Shown here one piece after another: positions 15,647 to 23,283 of a DNA stretch of 32,935 nucleotides; within the stretch, counting starts at the first letter, position 1; every line of letters starts with the position of its first letter. This stretch comes from an uncultured Acidobacteriia bacterium (GTDB taxonomy: Bacteria > Acidobacteriota > Terriglobia > Bryobacterales > Bryobacteraceae). A program made the translations under genes and the position numbers. The DNA lies in assembly GCA_903881085.1 (NCBI GenBank), contig CAIRSA010000388.1:1-32935 (forward strand). The letters run 5' to 3'. Under the pieces are notes generated by a model. The model searched no databases. It saw only the letters and a list, made by a program, of their open reading frames with translations, and was not told where the DNA came from.

Positions 15647-15670
15647 GTTGCGGTCTTCCGGAACCGCAAC
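15647..15670 (+). terminator. Hairpin downstream of the secreted protein gene
   Basis: Arms GTTGCGGT (15647-15654) and ACCGCAAC (15663-15670) pair perfectly around an 8-base loop. There is no T run after it, so it may act together with the next hairpin or protect the mRNA 3' end. Confidence 0.5.
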
Positions 15671-15673
15671 GTC

Positions 15674-15729
15674 AAACGGCGGCCAGGTGAGCATGAAACA
15701 AGCTCACTTGGCCGCCGTTTGGTATTTTT
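15674..15729 (+). terminator. Strong rho-independent terminator
   Basis: Two 19-bp arms (15674-15692 and 15702-15720) pair with only one G-U type mismatch around a 9-base loop. The stem starts and ends in AAACGGCGGCC/GGCCGCCGTTT and is followed by GGTATTTTT. It ends transcription of the TIGR03437 gene about 60-110 bp after its stop codon. Confidence 0.85.
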
Positions 15730-15961
15730 CGTGAGTGAAACGCCAGCGACAGGTCATGTCTTTGATCATTCCGGGTGAAGCCGGCGTATCGGGCGGAATG
15801 GGGCTTGTTGCTTTACCGGCAGGCCGATGGACCAGTGATTTACCGTGCGCTGCCAGACGCGGGACGGAATTTTCTGGAGTTCCGGCGTACACCCCCCTTA
15901 AGCCCAACCCCCGGGTTCGTGTTGCTCTCATGGGGGCCCTCGGCTATACTTGAGCTTGGCG
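15730..15961. other. Intergenic region before the formyltransferase-like gene
   Basis: No convincing gene is seen in this 232-bp stretch. A -10-like TATACT at 15945-15950 has a poor -35 (TTGCTC at 15922-15927, spacing 17) and would give a transcript starting only about 5 bases before the chosen ATG. Confidence 0.4.
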
Positions 15962-17731
15962 ATGGAATTATTGTCTTCTGGCCCTCCCCCACTTCGTTTT
16001 GGCGTTATGTGTTCGGCTTCAGGATTGTCCGATTTTTCCAGAAGATGCATTGAGAATATTACCCGCGATGGGTTGGCCGAACCTGTCCTGCTGATCCTCG
16101 ACGAAAATCCTCCCAAACCCAGCGGCCTGACGGCAAAGCTAAAAAAAAGCCTTAGATTAGACGGTAATCTGTGGTATTTGCAGTCAAAACTATTTCCGCC
16201 TTCGCAAATTCCGGCATACCGGCTCGGACCTTTGCCAGCAGGCATTGAACGGATAACCTGCACGCCGGAACGAAAAGGGAAGTGGAGTGAGTATTTCACG
16301 GCTTCCGACATCGAAACGATCCGCACCCACAACCTTGACTTTATTCTGAAGTTCGCGTTTGGCATCACACGCGGTGAAATCCTGAAGTCAGCATGCTACG
16401 GAGTCTGGTCTTATCATCACGACGATGAGGAGAAATACAGGGGCGGTCCTCCGGGCTTCTGGGAGATTGCCAAAGGCGACCCAGTGACGGGCGTGCTGCT
16501 GCAGCGGCTGACCGATCGCCTGGATGGCGGCGTTGTTCTAAAAAGATGCAAGATCGCGACCAATCCACTTTCCTATCGCGATAACTTACAGCGGATACAC
16601 CAGTGTTCCTGGCATATGGTGCGCTGGGTATGCCTCGATATCCGGGCAGGCCGGGCAGATTACCTGAACGATGCTCCAAGCCGGACTGAGGCGCCGATAT
16701 ACAGGGCACCCAATGACTTGCAGATGGTGCGCTTCTGGGCGCAACTGGTTTTCGGATGGTTCTGCTATAAGCTGACGAATCAACGCATCGACGAATGGAA
16801 CGTCGGATTGATCCGCAAACCGCAAGCTGAATTCCTCAATGCCGAATTCAAGCCGGATATCGAATGGTCGGCCTATCGTGAGAGCGGGCAGATGGTGGCA
16901 GACCCTTTTCTGCTTCCGGTGGAAGGCCGTCCGCGGGTACTGGTTGAGGAACTGAACTGGTCAACTGAAAATGGTCGAATCAGCGAGTTGCGCTGGCCAG
17001 AAACCGCCGGCCAAACGACTACGGTAACACCGTTGATCGACGAAGGTCTGCACATGAGCTATCCCTTTACCTTCGAGCACGAGGGGATACTGTATGCGAT
17101 CCCTGAATGCTCCCGCGCCAACGCGATCCTGCTGTACCGTCTTGACCCGCAGAGCGGTACCTGGCAGCGCGCACGGACGCTTATCGACAAGATCGATGCG
17201 GTGGATTCGACGGTGTTTCAGTACGGCGATATGTGGTGGCTGATGCATTCCGGAGAGGAAGGCTGCGGCCCCTGGTCACTTTATCTTTGGCACGCCACAT
17301 CGCCGTTCGGACCCTGGGAGCCGCATGCGGCCAATCCGGTAAAGACCGACATTAGCGGAACTCGTCCTGCCGGGAATGTATTCTGGCATGAGGGTAAATT
17401 GTACCGTCCGGCACAGGATGGCAGGGTCAGTTATGGCGGCGCGATGTGCATCAATCGCATCGATGAGTTGAGTAAACAGGTCTTTCGCGAAACCACTGTG
17501 CGGCGGATCCAACCGGACCCCAATGGACCTTATCCGGATGGGATCCACACATTGAGCGGGTTCAAGGAATGGTGTGTTGTGGATGGGAAAAAGCACCGCT
17601 GGCCCATTGTGTTCCTGCTCCGCCGGTTGCTGGCAAAGCGGTTAAAGTTGAAGCATCCGGGGTTTGCCTATTCCGCGGTGAGGCTGACTGGTCCCGAAGC
17701 CGTTTCGCACGGAGCGGCCCGCAAACGATAG
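15962..17731 (+). CDS. Formyltransferase-like / beta-propeller fusion protein
   Basis: The product is 589 residues and cytosolic by sequence. Residues about 14-230 look like the formyltransferase fold: first strand PPLRFGVMCSASG, the HHDDEEKYRGGPPGFWEI motif at about 151-168, the counterpart of HPSLLPxYRG, and TGVLLQRLTDRLDGGVVL with the conserved Asp. In true formyltransferases an Asn stands two residues before the catalytic His; here that position is Ser (WSYHH). Residues about 280-570 form a five-bladed-propeller-like, glycosidase-related region (MVADPFLLP, HMSYPFTFEHEGILYAIPE). The neighbours are a sugar aminotransferase and a glycosyltransferase, so a role in modified sugar transfer is plausible, but the reaction is unknown. 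ATG 15962 is chosen over an in-frame TTG at 15950. Confidence 0.7.
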   Translation: MELLSSGPPPLRFGVMCSASGLSDFSRRCIENITRDGLAEPVLLILDENPPKPSGLTAKLKKSLRLDGNLWYLQSKLFPPSQIPAYRLGPLPAGIERITCTPERKGKWSEYFTASDIETIRTHNLDFILKFAFGITRGEILKSACYGVWSYHHDDEEKYRGGPPGFWEIAKGDPVTGVLLQRLTDRLDGGVVLKRCKIATNPLSYRDNLQRIHQCSWHMVRWVCLDIRAGRADYLNDAPSRTEAPIYRAPNDLQMVRFWAQLVFGWFCYKLTNQRIDEWNVGLIRKPQAEFLNAEFKPDIEWSAYRESGQMVADPFLLPVEGRPRVLVEELNWSTENGRISELRWPETAGQTTTVTPLIDEGLHMSYPFTFEHEGILYAIPECSRANAILLYRLDPQSGTWQRARTLIDKIDAVDSTVFQYGDMWWLMHSGEEGCGPWSLYLWHATSPFGPWEPHAANPVKTDISGTRPAGNVFWHEGKLYRPAQDGRVSYGGAMCINRIDELSKQVFRETTVRRIQPDPNGPYPDGIHTLSGFKEWCVVDGKKHRWPIVFLLRRLLAKRLKLKHPGFAYSAVRLTGPEAVSHGAARKR

Positions 17732-17777
17732 TTCGTTACGGCGGAGAGCTGGAAGCACTCCAATAAGCCTGGGGACG

Positions 17778-17783
17778 TATAAT
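17778..17783 (+). promoter_or_regulatory. Candidate -10 box for the aminotransferase gene
   Basis: A perfect TATAAT lies 86 bp before the start codon at 17869. The -35 region at the right distance (around 17755-17760) is poor. The leader that follows contains GAGATCTC and a CCAGCC...GGCTGG inverted repeat just before the gene. Confidence 0.35.
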
Positions 17784-17868
17784 GTTTTCATAGAGGAGAT
17801 CTCTCTCTGCCCATTTTTTTGGCCGGCCTGGAGACCAGCCCTTCTGCTTGGCTGGCGGTTCAACCTAA

Positions 17869-19047
17869 ATGAAAGTCCCCATGCTCGATCTAACGCCCCA
17901 AAACAACGCCCTGCTGCCGGAACTGCGCCAAGCCTTTGAACGTGTGTTCACCTCCAGTCAATTTATTCTAGGCCCAGAGGTGCGGAAGTTCGAAGAACTG
18001 TGCGCGGCATACGCCGGGGTCAAGCACGCCATTGGCGTATCATCCGGTACGGATGCGATCTTACTGGCGCTGATGGCCCTCGGCATCCAGGCGGGCGATG
18101 AAGTAATCTGCCCATCCTTTACCTTTTTCGCCACAGCGGGTTGCGTGGCCCGCGTCGGCGCAAAACCCGTATTTGCCGATTCCTGCCCCTATTGCTTTAG
18201 CCTGGATGTGGAAGATGTCCGCAAGCGCATCACCTCCCGCACCAAAGCCATCGTCCCGGTACACCTGTTCGGCCAGATGGCGCCAATGGACCCGCTGATG
18301 GAGTTGGCGGAAGCACATGGCTTGCATGTCATTGAAGATGCCGCCCAGGCCTTCGGGGCGAGCTATCGCGGGCGTGCCGCGGGGTCCATCGGCATTTGTG
18401 GAACGGTCAGCTTCTTCCCTTCCAAGAATCTTGGCGGGTTCGGCGATTCAGGGCTGCTCATTACCAATGACGACGCGCTGGCAGCCAAGGCACAACTGCT
18501 GCGCACGCATGGCGCGGAGCAAAAGTACTTCCATAAAACGGTGGGCGCGAATTTCCGCATCGATGCGTTACAGGCAGCCATGCTTGGCGTGAAAATCGGC
18601 CATCTGGAAGCCTACTCAACGCGGCGCATGGAAAACGCGGCTTACTATAGCTCCCGGCTTGCCGCGGCAACCGGCATCGCCGAGGGCTCGCGGCAACAAT
18701 GCTGTACCGGCCATTATTGCCAGCCCGAACCGGGCACTCGCCTTCTACTGCCCCTCCAACGTATGGAAAACAAGCATATTTGGAATCAGTACACGCTACG
18801 AATAACGGGCGGCAAGCGGGATGCCTTTCGGGAATACCTCCAGGCCCATGATATCGGCACGGAAATTTACTATCCGCGGCCAATGCACCTGCAGGAGTGT
18901 TTTCAAATTGCCGGGTACACGCAGCCCACACTCCCCGAATGCGAACGGCTGGCGGCCGAATGCGTGAGCCTTCCAGTCTATCCGGATCTGACCCGCTCCC
19001 AGCAGGATCATGTGATAAACACGATTCTCGATTGGAAAGACCGTTAA
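17869..19047 (+). CDS. DegT/DnrJ/EryC1/StrS family sugar aminotransferase
   Basis: This PLP enzyme family moves an amino group from glutamate to a nucleotide-linked keto sugar, giving amino sugars for polysaccharide or glycan synthesis. The 392-residue protein shows the whole fold: GVSSGTDAILLALMALGI (cofactor phosphate binding), CPSFTFFATAGCVARVGAKP, IEDAAQAFGA with D157, and SFFPSKNLGGFGDSG with the Schiff-base lysine K186. It also has VGANFRIDALQAAML, the late motif NQYTLRI, and EIYYPRPMHLQECF. The segment 280-310 (EGSRQQCCTGHY onwards) is unusual for the family but in frame. Alternative ATG: 17881. It overlaps the convergent glycosyltransferase gene by 4 bp. The exact sugar cannot be told. 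Confidence 0.92.
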   Translation: MKVPMLDLTPQNNALLPELRQAFERVFTSSQFILGPEVRKFEELCAAYAGVKHAIGVSSGTDAILLALMALGIQAGDEVICPSFTFFATAGCVARVGAKPVFADSCPYCFSLDVEDVRKRITSRTKAIVPVHLFGQMAPMDPLMELAEAHGLHVIEDAAQAFGASYRGRAAGSIGICGTVSFFPSKNLGGFGDSGLLITNDDALAAKAQLLRTHGAEQKYFHKTVGANFRIDALQAAMLGVKIGHLEAYSTRRMENAAYYSSRLAAATGIAEGSRQQCCTGHYCQPEPGTRLLLPLQRMENKHIWNQYTLRITGGKRDAFREYLQAHDIGTEIYYPRPMHLQECFQIAGYTQPTLPECERLAAECVSLPVYPDLTRSQQDHVINTILDWKDR

Positions 19048-20228
19048 GTAATCTTCCGCTCAAAATCGAGCGTCACTTGATCCCAGGAAAACGATTCGGC
19101 TACGAAGTCCCAAGCCGCCGTTGCGAGGCGATTCCGGCCAGCCGGATCGGCCAGAAGTTCCAGGCAGCCTTCGGCAAAGGCGGCGGGGGAATCGCGTAAC
19201 ACGATGTTGCCGCCATCGGTAACAGGCAGTCCTTCCGCACCGATGGCCGTCGATACTACCGGGATGCGGGCGGCCATTGACTCATAGATCTTCAAGCGTG
19301 TTCCGCCACCGATCCGCAAGGGGACAATCGACACAGAGGAGCCCCACAGGTAAGGGCGGATATCAGGCACCGTGCCAGTGAGGTGGATGCGCGGGTCATT
19401 ACTGACCAGAGCCTGCATCTCCGCGTTCGGAGCGCGGCCAACAATCGCCAACGTGCAATCCGGTTTGCGGCGGCGGATAAGCGGCAGAACTTCCGTGACA
19501 AACCACTTCATGCCGTCAATGTTCGGCATCCAGTCCATGGATCCGACAAAGACCAGATCCGCTCCCGGTTCGTGCTTCCCGGTAGCAAAATAGTCGAGAT
19601 CGACGCCGGTACCGATGTGCTCCACACGCGTTACTCCAAACATAGAACGCATAGTATTTGCATCGGCTTCCGATACGGCGACAATCTTTGCCGATTGCTG
19701 ACAGGCTTTCTGCTCGTAGCGGAACATCCGCTCGGCTTGCAGACCGAAATAGTAACGCCTCAAGGCCCCGTTTGCCGTGTCCCGATGGCGGCGCCAGATC
19801 ATGGTCTCTACGTTGTGCTGGAACAACACAGCCTTTGACAAGGAAGCAAAATGCGGCGCCGATACCAGAAAATCGCAGATCTGCACGTCAAAGCGTTCGC
19901 GCTGAATCAAAGCGGTCAGTTCCTGTTCCATCCGCGGCGAATAATAGCGGCTGATGGCAACCGGCATTTGCGAAACCAGACCGGCGCCCAGTTCCAGCAG
20001 GAAACGGGGCGAGCGCTTAGAACTGACATGGTGTGGGAACGTGTGGAGTCTGGTAGAGTATTCGTGAGCGCGGGCCGGACCTTCAGGTTGATCCGGTGGC
20101 GCTTCAAACGTCGCGTAGTGAATCGCATGCCCCTTGCGCAGGAGGCGCCGCATCATCTCCAGGGTACGGATTTGTCCACCTTTGTTTGTCGGGTGAAGGA
20201 AGTTTGGGTTAACCCAAAGGATTTTCAT
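19044..20228 (-). CDS. GT4-family glycosyltransferase
   Basis: This is a retaining GT-B glycosyltransferase, 394 residues, cytosolic or peripheral at the membrane. The N-terminal half has the acceptor-side start KILWVNPNFLHPTNKGGQIR and LFQHNVETMIW. The C-terminal half has the nucleotide-sugar side: LVFVGSMDWMPNIDGMKWF, IVGRAPN, and PLRIGGGTRLKIYESMAARI, followed by GAEGLPV, which carry the EX7E acidic pair. The C-terminal half is similar to the group-1 enzymes that build exopolysaccharide or exosortase-linked glycans. It is on the opposite strand to its neighbours, converging with the aminotransferase and divergent from asnB. The ATG at 20228 begins exactly at the first strand. Confidence 0.92.
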   Translation of the reverse strand: MKILWVNPNFLHPTNKGGQIRTLEMMRRLLRKGHAIHYATFEAPPDQPEGPARAHEYSTRLHTFPHHVSSKRSPRFLLELGAGLVSQMPVAISRYYSPRMEQELTALIQRERFDVQICDFLVSAPHFASLSKAVLFQHNVETMIWRRHRDTANGALRRYYFGLQAERMFRYEQKACQQSAKIVAVSEADANTMRSMFGVTRVEHIGTGVDLDYFATGKHEPGADLVFVGSMDWMPNIDGMKWFVTEVLPLIRRRKPDCTLAIVGRAPNAEMQALVSNDPRIHLTGTVPDIRPYLWGSSVSIVPLRIGGGTRLKIYESMAARIPVVSTAIGAEGLPVTDGGNIVLRDSPAAFAEGCLELLADPAGRNRLATAAWDFVAESFSWDQVTLDFERKIT

Positions 20229-20361
20229 GGGAAAGTCGTATCATAACATCCGCGCTGCCGGACCGTGGCAGGTATCGGGATGCTAGAATCAAGAGACAAT
20301 GGAAAGTGCCGCAATACGGCACAACGGAAGATGTTTTCCGGAAACTCCATCCCCAAACCCC

Positions 20362-22296
20362 ATGTGTGGAATTGCTGGATTTATTACGGTCGAAGCGCAA
20401 ACCGGCAACGAGCCGGTATTGCAACGGATGACATCCGCGATTGCGCACCGCGGTCCCGATGATTCGCGCGTCTATACCGATCCGCATGCTTCCCTGGGTC
20501 ACCGCCGGCTCAGTATTATCGATCTCGCCAGCGGACATCAACCGATGCCCAATGAGGACAGTTCGTACTGGATTGTCTATAACGGAGAGATCTTCAATCA
20601 TTCCGATGTCCGGCCTGAACTGGAGCGTGCCGGCCACGTCTACAGAACGCATTGCGATACCGAAACCATCATCCATTGCCACGAGCAGTTCGGTCCGGAA
20701 GGCCTCACCAGGTTTCGCGGCATGTTCGCGTTTGCCCTGTGGAATCGCAATACGCGGACTCTGTTCTGCGCGCGGGACAGGCTCGGCATTAAGCCCTTTT
20801 ACTATTATTGGGACGGTAAGGTGTTCGTGTTTGCTTCCGAGATCAAGGCCCTGCTGGAGCATCCTGCCGTACCGTGCCGCTTCAACGAAGCGGGCCTGCC
20901 GGAGTATCTCGCATTCGGCTATTTAAGCGGCGAAAATACCCTGTTCTCCGGCATCCGCAAGTTGATGCCGGGCCATCACCTGACCCTCAACCTGAACACC
21001 CCCAGTCCGTCTCTTTCGATCCGGCAATATTGGGATGCGGCGCCCGCCACGGCCGTGGAGCAAAAAAGCGACGAGGCCTGGATTCGTGAATGCCGCCAAC
21101 GGCTGGAAGAGACCGTGCAAATGCGTCTGATGAGCGACGTTCCGCTGGGGATGTTCCTCAGCGGCGGCCTCGATTCCAGCGCCATTGCGGCCCTGATGCG
21201 CCAGATGCGGACCGAACCGGTTAAGACTTTTGCCGTGGGCTATAGAGAAGCCCAGTACAGTGAACTGAGTTACGCCCGACAGGTCGCGGAAACTATCGGA
21301 ACCGATCACCATGAGGTGGTGATTGGCTCGGAAGAGTTTTTTGGAGCCCTGCCCAAGCTGATCTGGCATGAGGACGAACCGGTAGTGTGGCCGTCCAGCA
21401 TTTCGCTCTACTTCGTCTCCCAACTGGCCGCAAAACATGTCAAGGTGGTTCTGACCGGAGAGGGAAGCGACGAGCTTTTCGCCGGATATAGCCGGTATTC
21501 GCATTACATCTGGAACGGAAATTGGAACCGCCGCTATGGCATGGTTCCGGCGTTCCTGCGGCGTCAGGTCAAAAACTGGATCGGCGCTACTCGCCTGCTT
21601 TCCGCGGACACGCGCCGTAAATTGCAGCACACCTTCATTGGCCGCGATAATTCCATAGAAGATCTTTATCTCGATAATTTTTATTCCGCCTTCTCCGCCG
21701 CGGAAACTCAGCGGCTCCTGGGAAAAAACTTTGCCTCGCACGCCAGCTACAATCCGTATCTGGAGGCCTGGAATCGGTATCCGGAAGCATCCGTGCTCTC
21801 ACGTTTGCTATATGCCGATCAAAAAACCTATCTGGTGGAACTGTTGATGAAGCAGGACCAGATGAGCATGGCGAATTCGATTGAAAGCCGCGTCCCGTTT
21901 CTCGATCACACGTTTGTGGAGTTTGCCGCACGCACGCCGGACCACCTCAAAGTGCGCAATGGATCGGGAAAATATATCGTCAAGAAAGCCGTGGAGAACC
22001 TGCTTCCGCACGACATCGTTTACCGCACAAAAATGGGCTTCCCAACCCCGGTTCGAGACTGGCTGTCAGGGCCTGGCGCGGAACCACTGCTGGCTCATTT
22101 ACGTGGCGGAATCGTTGGTCAATATCTCGATCAGACCGAGGTGAACAACCTGCTCGAGCGCCACCGCCATGGCATTGAAGACGGAACCGACCGCATCTGG
22201 CGTCTGCTGAATCTTCAGATTTGGGGCCACTTATTCTTCACCGGACAGCGCAGCAAGTGGCTGCAACCTGGCTACTGCATGCGCCCGGCCGCATAG
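20362..22296 (+). CDS. asnB: Glutamine-hydrolysing asparagine synthase AsnB
   Basis: The product uses glutamine and ATP to amidate aspartate or another carboxylate. It is 644 residues. The start is placed at ATG 20362 so that Cys2, the N-terminal nucleophile, follows (MCGIAGF); a longer reading frame from 20299 would bury it. The glutaminase domain (1 to about 200) shows IAHRGPDD, LGHRRLSIIDL, YNGEIFNH and ARDRLGIKPFYY. The synthase domain has the ATP-binding SGGLDSS at 267-273, LTGEGSDELFAGYSRY, and SIESRVPFLDHTFVEF. In glycan clusters such AsnB-like proteins often amidate sugar acids or other acceptors, not free aspartate. The neighbours suggest this, but it cannot be proved here. Confidence 0.93.
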   Translation: MCGIAGFITVEAQTGNEPVLQRMTSAIAHRGPDDSRVYTDPHASLGHRRLSIIDLASGHQPMPNEDSSYWIVYNGEIFNHSDVRPELERAGHVYRTHCDTETIIHCHEQFGPEGLTRFRGMFAFALWNRNTRTLFCARDRLGIKPFYYYWDGKVFVFASEIKALLEHPAVPCRFNEAGLPEYLAFGYLSGENTLFSGIRKLMPGHHLTLNLNTPSPSLSIRQYWDAAPATAVEQKSDEAWIRECRQRLEETVQMRLMSDVPLGMFLSGGLDSSAIAALMRQMRTEPVKTFAVGYREAQYSELSYARQVAETIGTDHHEVVIGSEEFFGALPKLIWHEDEPVVWPSSISLYFVSQLAAKHVKVVLTGEGSDELFAGYSRYSHYIWNGNWNRRYGMVPAFLRRQVKNWIGATRLLSADTRRKLQHTFIGRDNSIEDLYLDNFYSAFSAAETQRLLGKNFASHASYNPYLEAWNRYPEASVLSRLLYADQKTYLVELLMKQDQMSMANSIESRVPFLDHTFVEFAARTPDHLKVRNGSGKYIVKKAVENLLPHDIVYRTKMGFPTPVRDWLSGPGAEPLLAHLRGGIVGQYLDQTEVNNLLERHRHGIEDGTDRIWRLLNLQIWGHLFFTGQRSKWLQPGYCMRPAA

Positions 22297-22499
22297 GCAG
22301 GGTCCAGACAAAACTTTCCATCGAGAAGCCCTTTGTTTTTCGGCAGGCCGAAATCATTCCGGGATGCTCATTGAATGACTTTTCCGTTAAACCACGCGGG
22401 CCCGGAACCACGCCGCTTCGGGAATCCCTCCCCATGTTCAGATATTCTGACCTCAACGGGGAATTGGGCCGGGAAATGGAAATTCCATTGATCTCGAAG
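22297..22499. other. Region between asnB and the palindromic repeat
   Basis: About 200 bp without a recognisable gene. The frame that continues from the end of asnB on the same strand is open up to 22547, but it has no start of its own and no motif I know. It may be a decayed remnant. No terminator with a T run was seen after asnB. Confidence 0.4.
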
Positions 22500-22613
22500 A
22501 ACCGCTTACTAACGCGCGCGGCTCGGTTAGCAGCAGGCAACCATTAACCGAGCACCGCACGTTAGTAAGCGGTTTTGGCTCATGCTATTTTCCTTCGAGG
22601 TCAGGATGTCTGA
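22500..22613 (+). repeat. Dispersed palindromic repeat, copy 2 (complete hairpin and tail)
   Basis: The left arm 22500-22528 and the right arm 22546-22574 are 29 bp each and match in 26 of 29 positions around a 17-bp loop. The arms include AACCGCTTACTAACG and its complement. The tail 22575-22613 is shared with copy 1 near the start of the window, and 22556-22613 is identical to 32-89 over 58 bp. An arm-plus-tail unit conserved at two sites 22.5 kb apart suggests a multicopy element, REP-like or MITE-like. The family is not identified. Confidence 0.85.
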
Positions 22614-22621
22614 TAAGGTAA

Positions 22622-22819
22622 AATTGGCGGGATGTCGAACAATCGGTAACAACAAAATGGCGTGCTGGCATCATAGCGGACGTGGCCATTGGATTTCAAG
22701 CCAAGTTTCCCGTTTCGTTTCCAGCAATGCTCTCGCGGATTCAAGGGTCCTTGGAGCTTGTCGGGATAGAATTTCTAGAACTTAGAATCAATGACTTACG
22801 AGCAGTGTACGGTCTGTAA
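22622..22819 (+). pseudogene. Headless coding-like fragment A
   Basis: The frame is open for 65 codons from just after a TAA at 22619 to a TAA at 22817 but has no convincing start. The translation has protein-like composition with an amphipathic end (GIEFLELRINDLRAVYGL). I do not recognise the family. It follows the repeat directly and may be the 3' end of a gene whose 5' part was lost. Confidence 0.25.
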
Positions 22820-22834
22820 GTTGTTGATTCTTGG
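22781..22834. repeat. Imperfect inverted repeat, 19-bp arms
   Basis: Arms 22781-22799 and 22816-22834 (CTTAGAATCAATGACTTAC against GTAAGTTGTTGATTCTTGG) pair at 15 of 19 positions around a 16-bp loop. It lies between two coding-like fragments and could be a terminator without a T run, an operator or an old element end. Confidence 0.45.
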
Positions 22835-22843
22835 TTGAAATAA

Positions 22844-23024
22844 GTTTCATTCCGACAGACTCCTGGGAAACTGCTCCGCTCTTTGCCGCCCGAGCAGCCG
22901 GTGATGGATCAGTTGGAGGATATCGATTCCATTGTTCAACGCGACCGTGTTGCCAATCCGCCGGGTTTTTACGTTTCGTTATTAAGGCAAGCCGAACGTG
23001 GCGATCAGGTTGGGTATTTTTGAC
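22844..23024 (+). pseudogene. Gene fragment cut by the left end of the transposon
   Basis: The frame is open for about 54 codons of native sequence (including MDQLEDIDSIVQRDRVANPP and GFYVSLLRQAERGDQ), then runs into the transposon inverted repeat, which adds VGYF and a stop. The composition is that of a soluble helical protein. The NPPGFYVSLLR segment loosely recalls C-terminal parts of replication-initiator or helix-turn-helix proteins, but I cannot name it. The lost 3' part is not found beyond the right transposon end. Confidence 0.4.
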
Positions 23025-23051
23025 TAAAACGGCGGCAGGTCAATTTTTGCC
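23006..23051 (+). repeat. Left terminal inverted repeat of the Tn3-family element
   Basis: It starts CAGGTTGGGTATTTTTGACT and ends AATTTTTGCC. It matches the right end in 44 of 46 positions; the differences are at the 30th and 43rd base. The strict end may be the GGG at 23012, as Tn3-family ends commonly begin with G runs; the identity continues six bases further out. Confidence 0.93.
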
Positions 23052-23061
23052 TGAACAGTAG

Positions 23062-23259
23062 GCGGTAAAGATCAGTTCGGCGCAGCTTGTCGCACGCTAT
23101 GACGTGGCCGATCCGGAGCCGGGTTTACCCACGGCCTGCCCGTTCCCGCCCAATTTTAGCCTTCCAGAAAACCATCGTTTTTCAGAAGAAGTTTTTGCTC
23201 AGGTGCAAAGGCTGTTCTTCCCCTTGAAAATGCGTACCAACTCATCTAATTATCAATGA
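23062..23259 (+). pseudogene. Coding-like fragment inside the transposon left end
   Basis: From a TAG at 23059 to a TGA at 23257 one frame is open for 65 codons, with protein-like composition (YDVADPEPGLPT, FSEEVFAQVQRLFFP). It has no start codon with a ribosome-binding site, and its end runs into the res dyad. It is probably a relic of a captured gene. The VFAQVQRLFFP segment vaguely recalls the region before the P-loop of CpsD/CapB-type ATPases, but this is only an impression. Confidence 0.3.
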
Positions 23260-23275
23260 GCGATAATGGTATGAG
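23241..23275. promoter_or_regulatory. res-like dyad upstream of tnpR
   Basis: CTCAT-3-ATTATC (23241-23254) mirrors GATAAT-3-ATGAG (23262-23275) around a 7-bp centre. Such a long imperfect dyad directly before tnpR fits a resolvase dimer site, which would both serve for cointegrate resolution and repress tnpR and tnpA. Further subsites were not clearly identified in 23100-23240. Confidence 0.6.
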
Positions 23276-23283
23276 AATAGCGA

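Noticed and set aside
15735..16053. Two small plus-strand frames before the formyltransferase-like gene
   Set aside because: They have no known motif, overlap each other and the next gene, and lack ribosome-binding sites.
18660..18780. Suspected frameshift in the aminotransferase (odd segment 280-310)
   Set aside because: The frame is open on both sides, and motifs before and after are in the same frame, so it is more likely a variable loop.
20299..20361. Longer start for asnB
   Set aside because: The catalytic Cys must be residue 2 after Met removal; the upstream 21 codons would abolish this.
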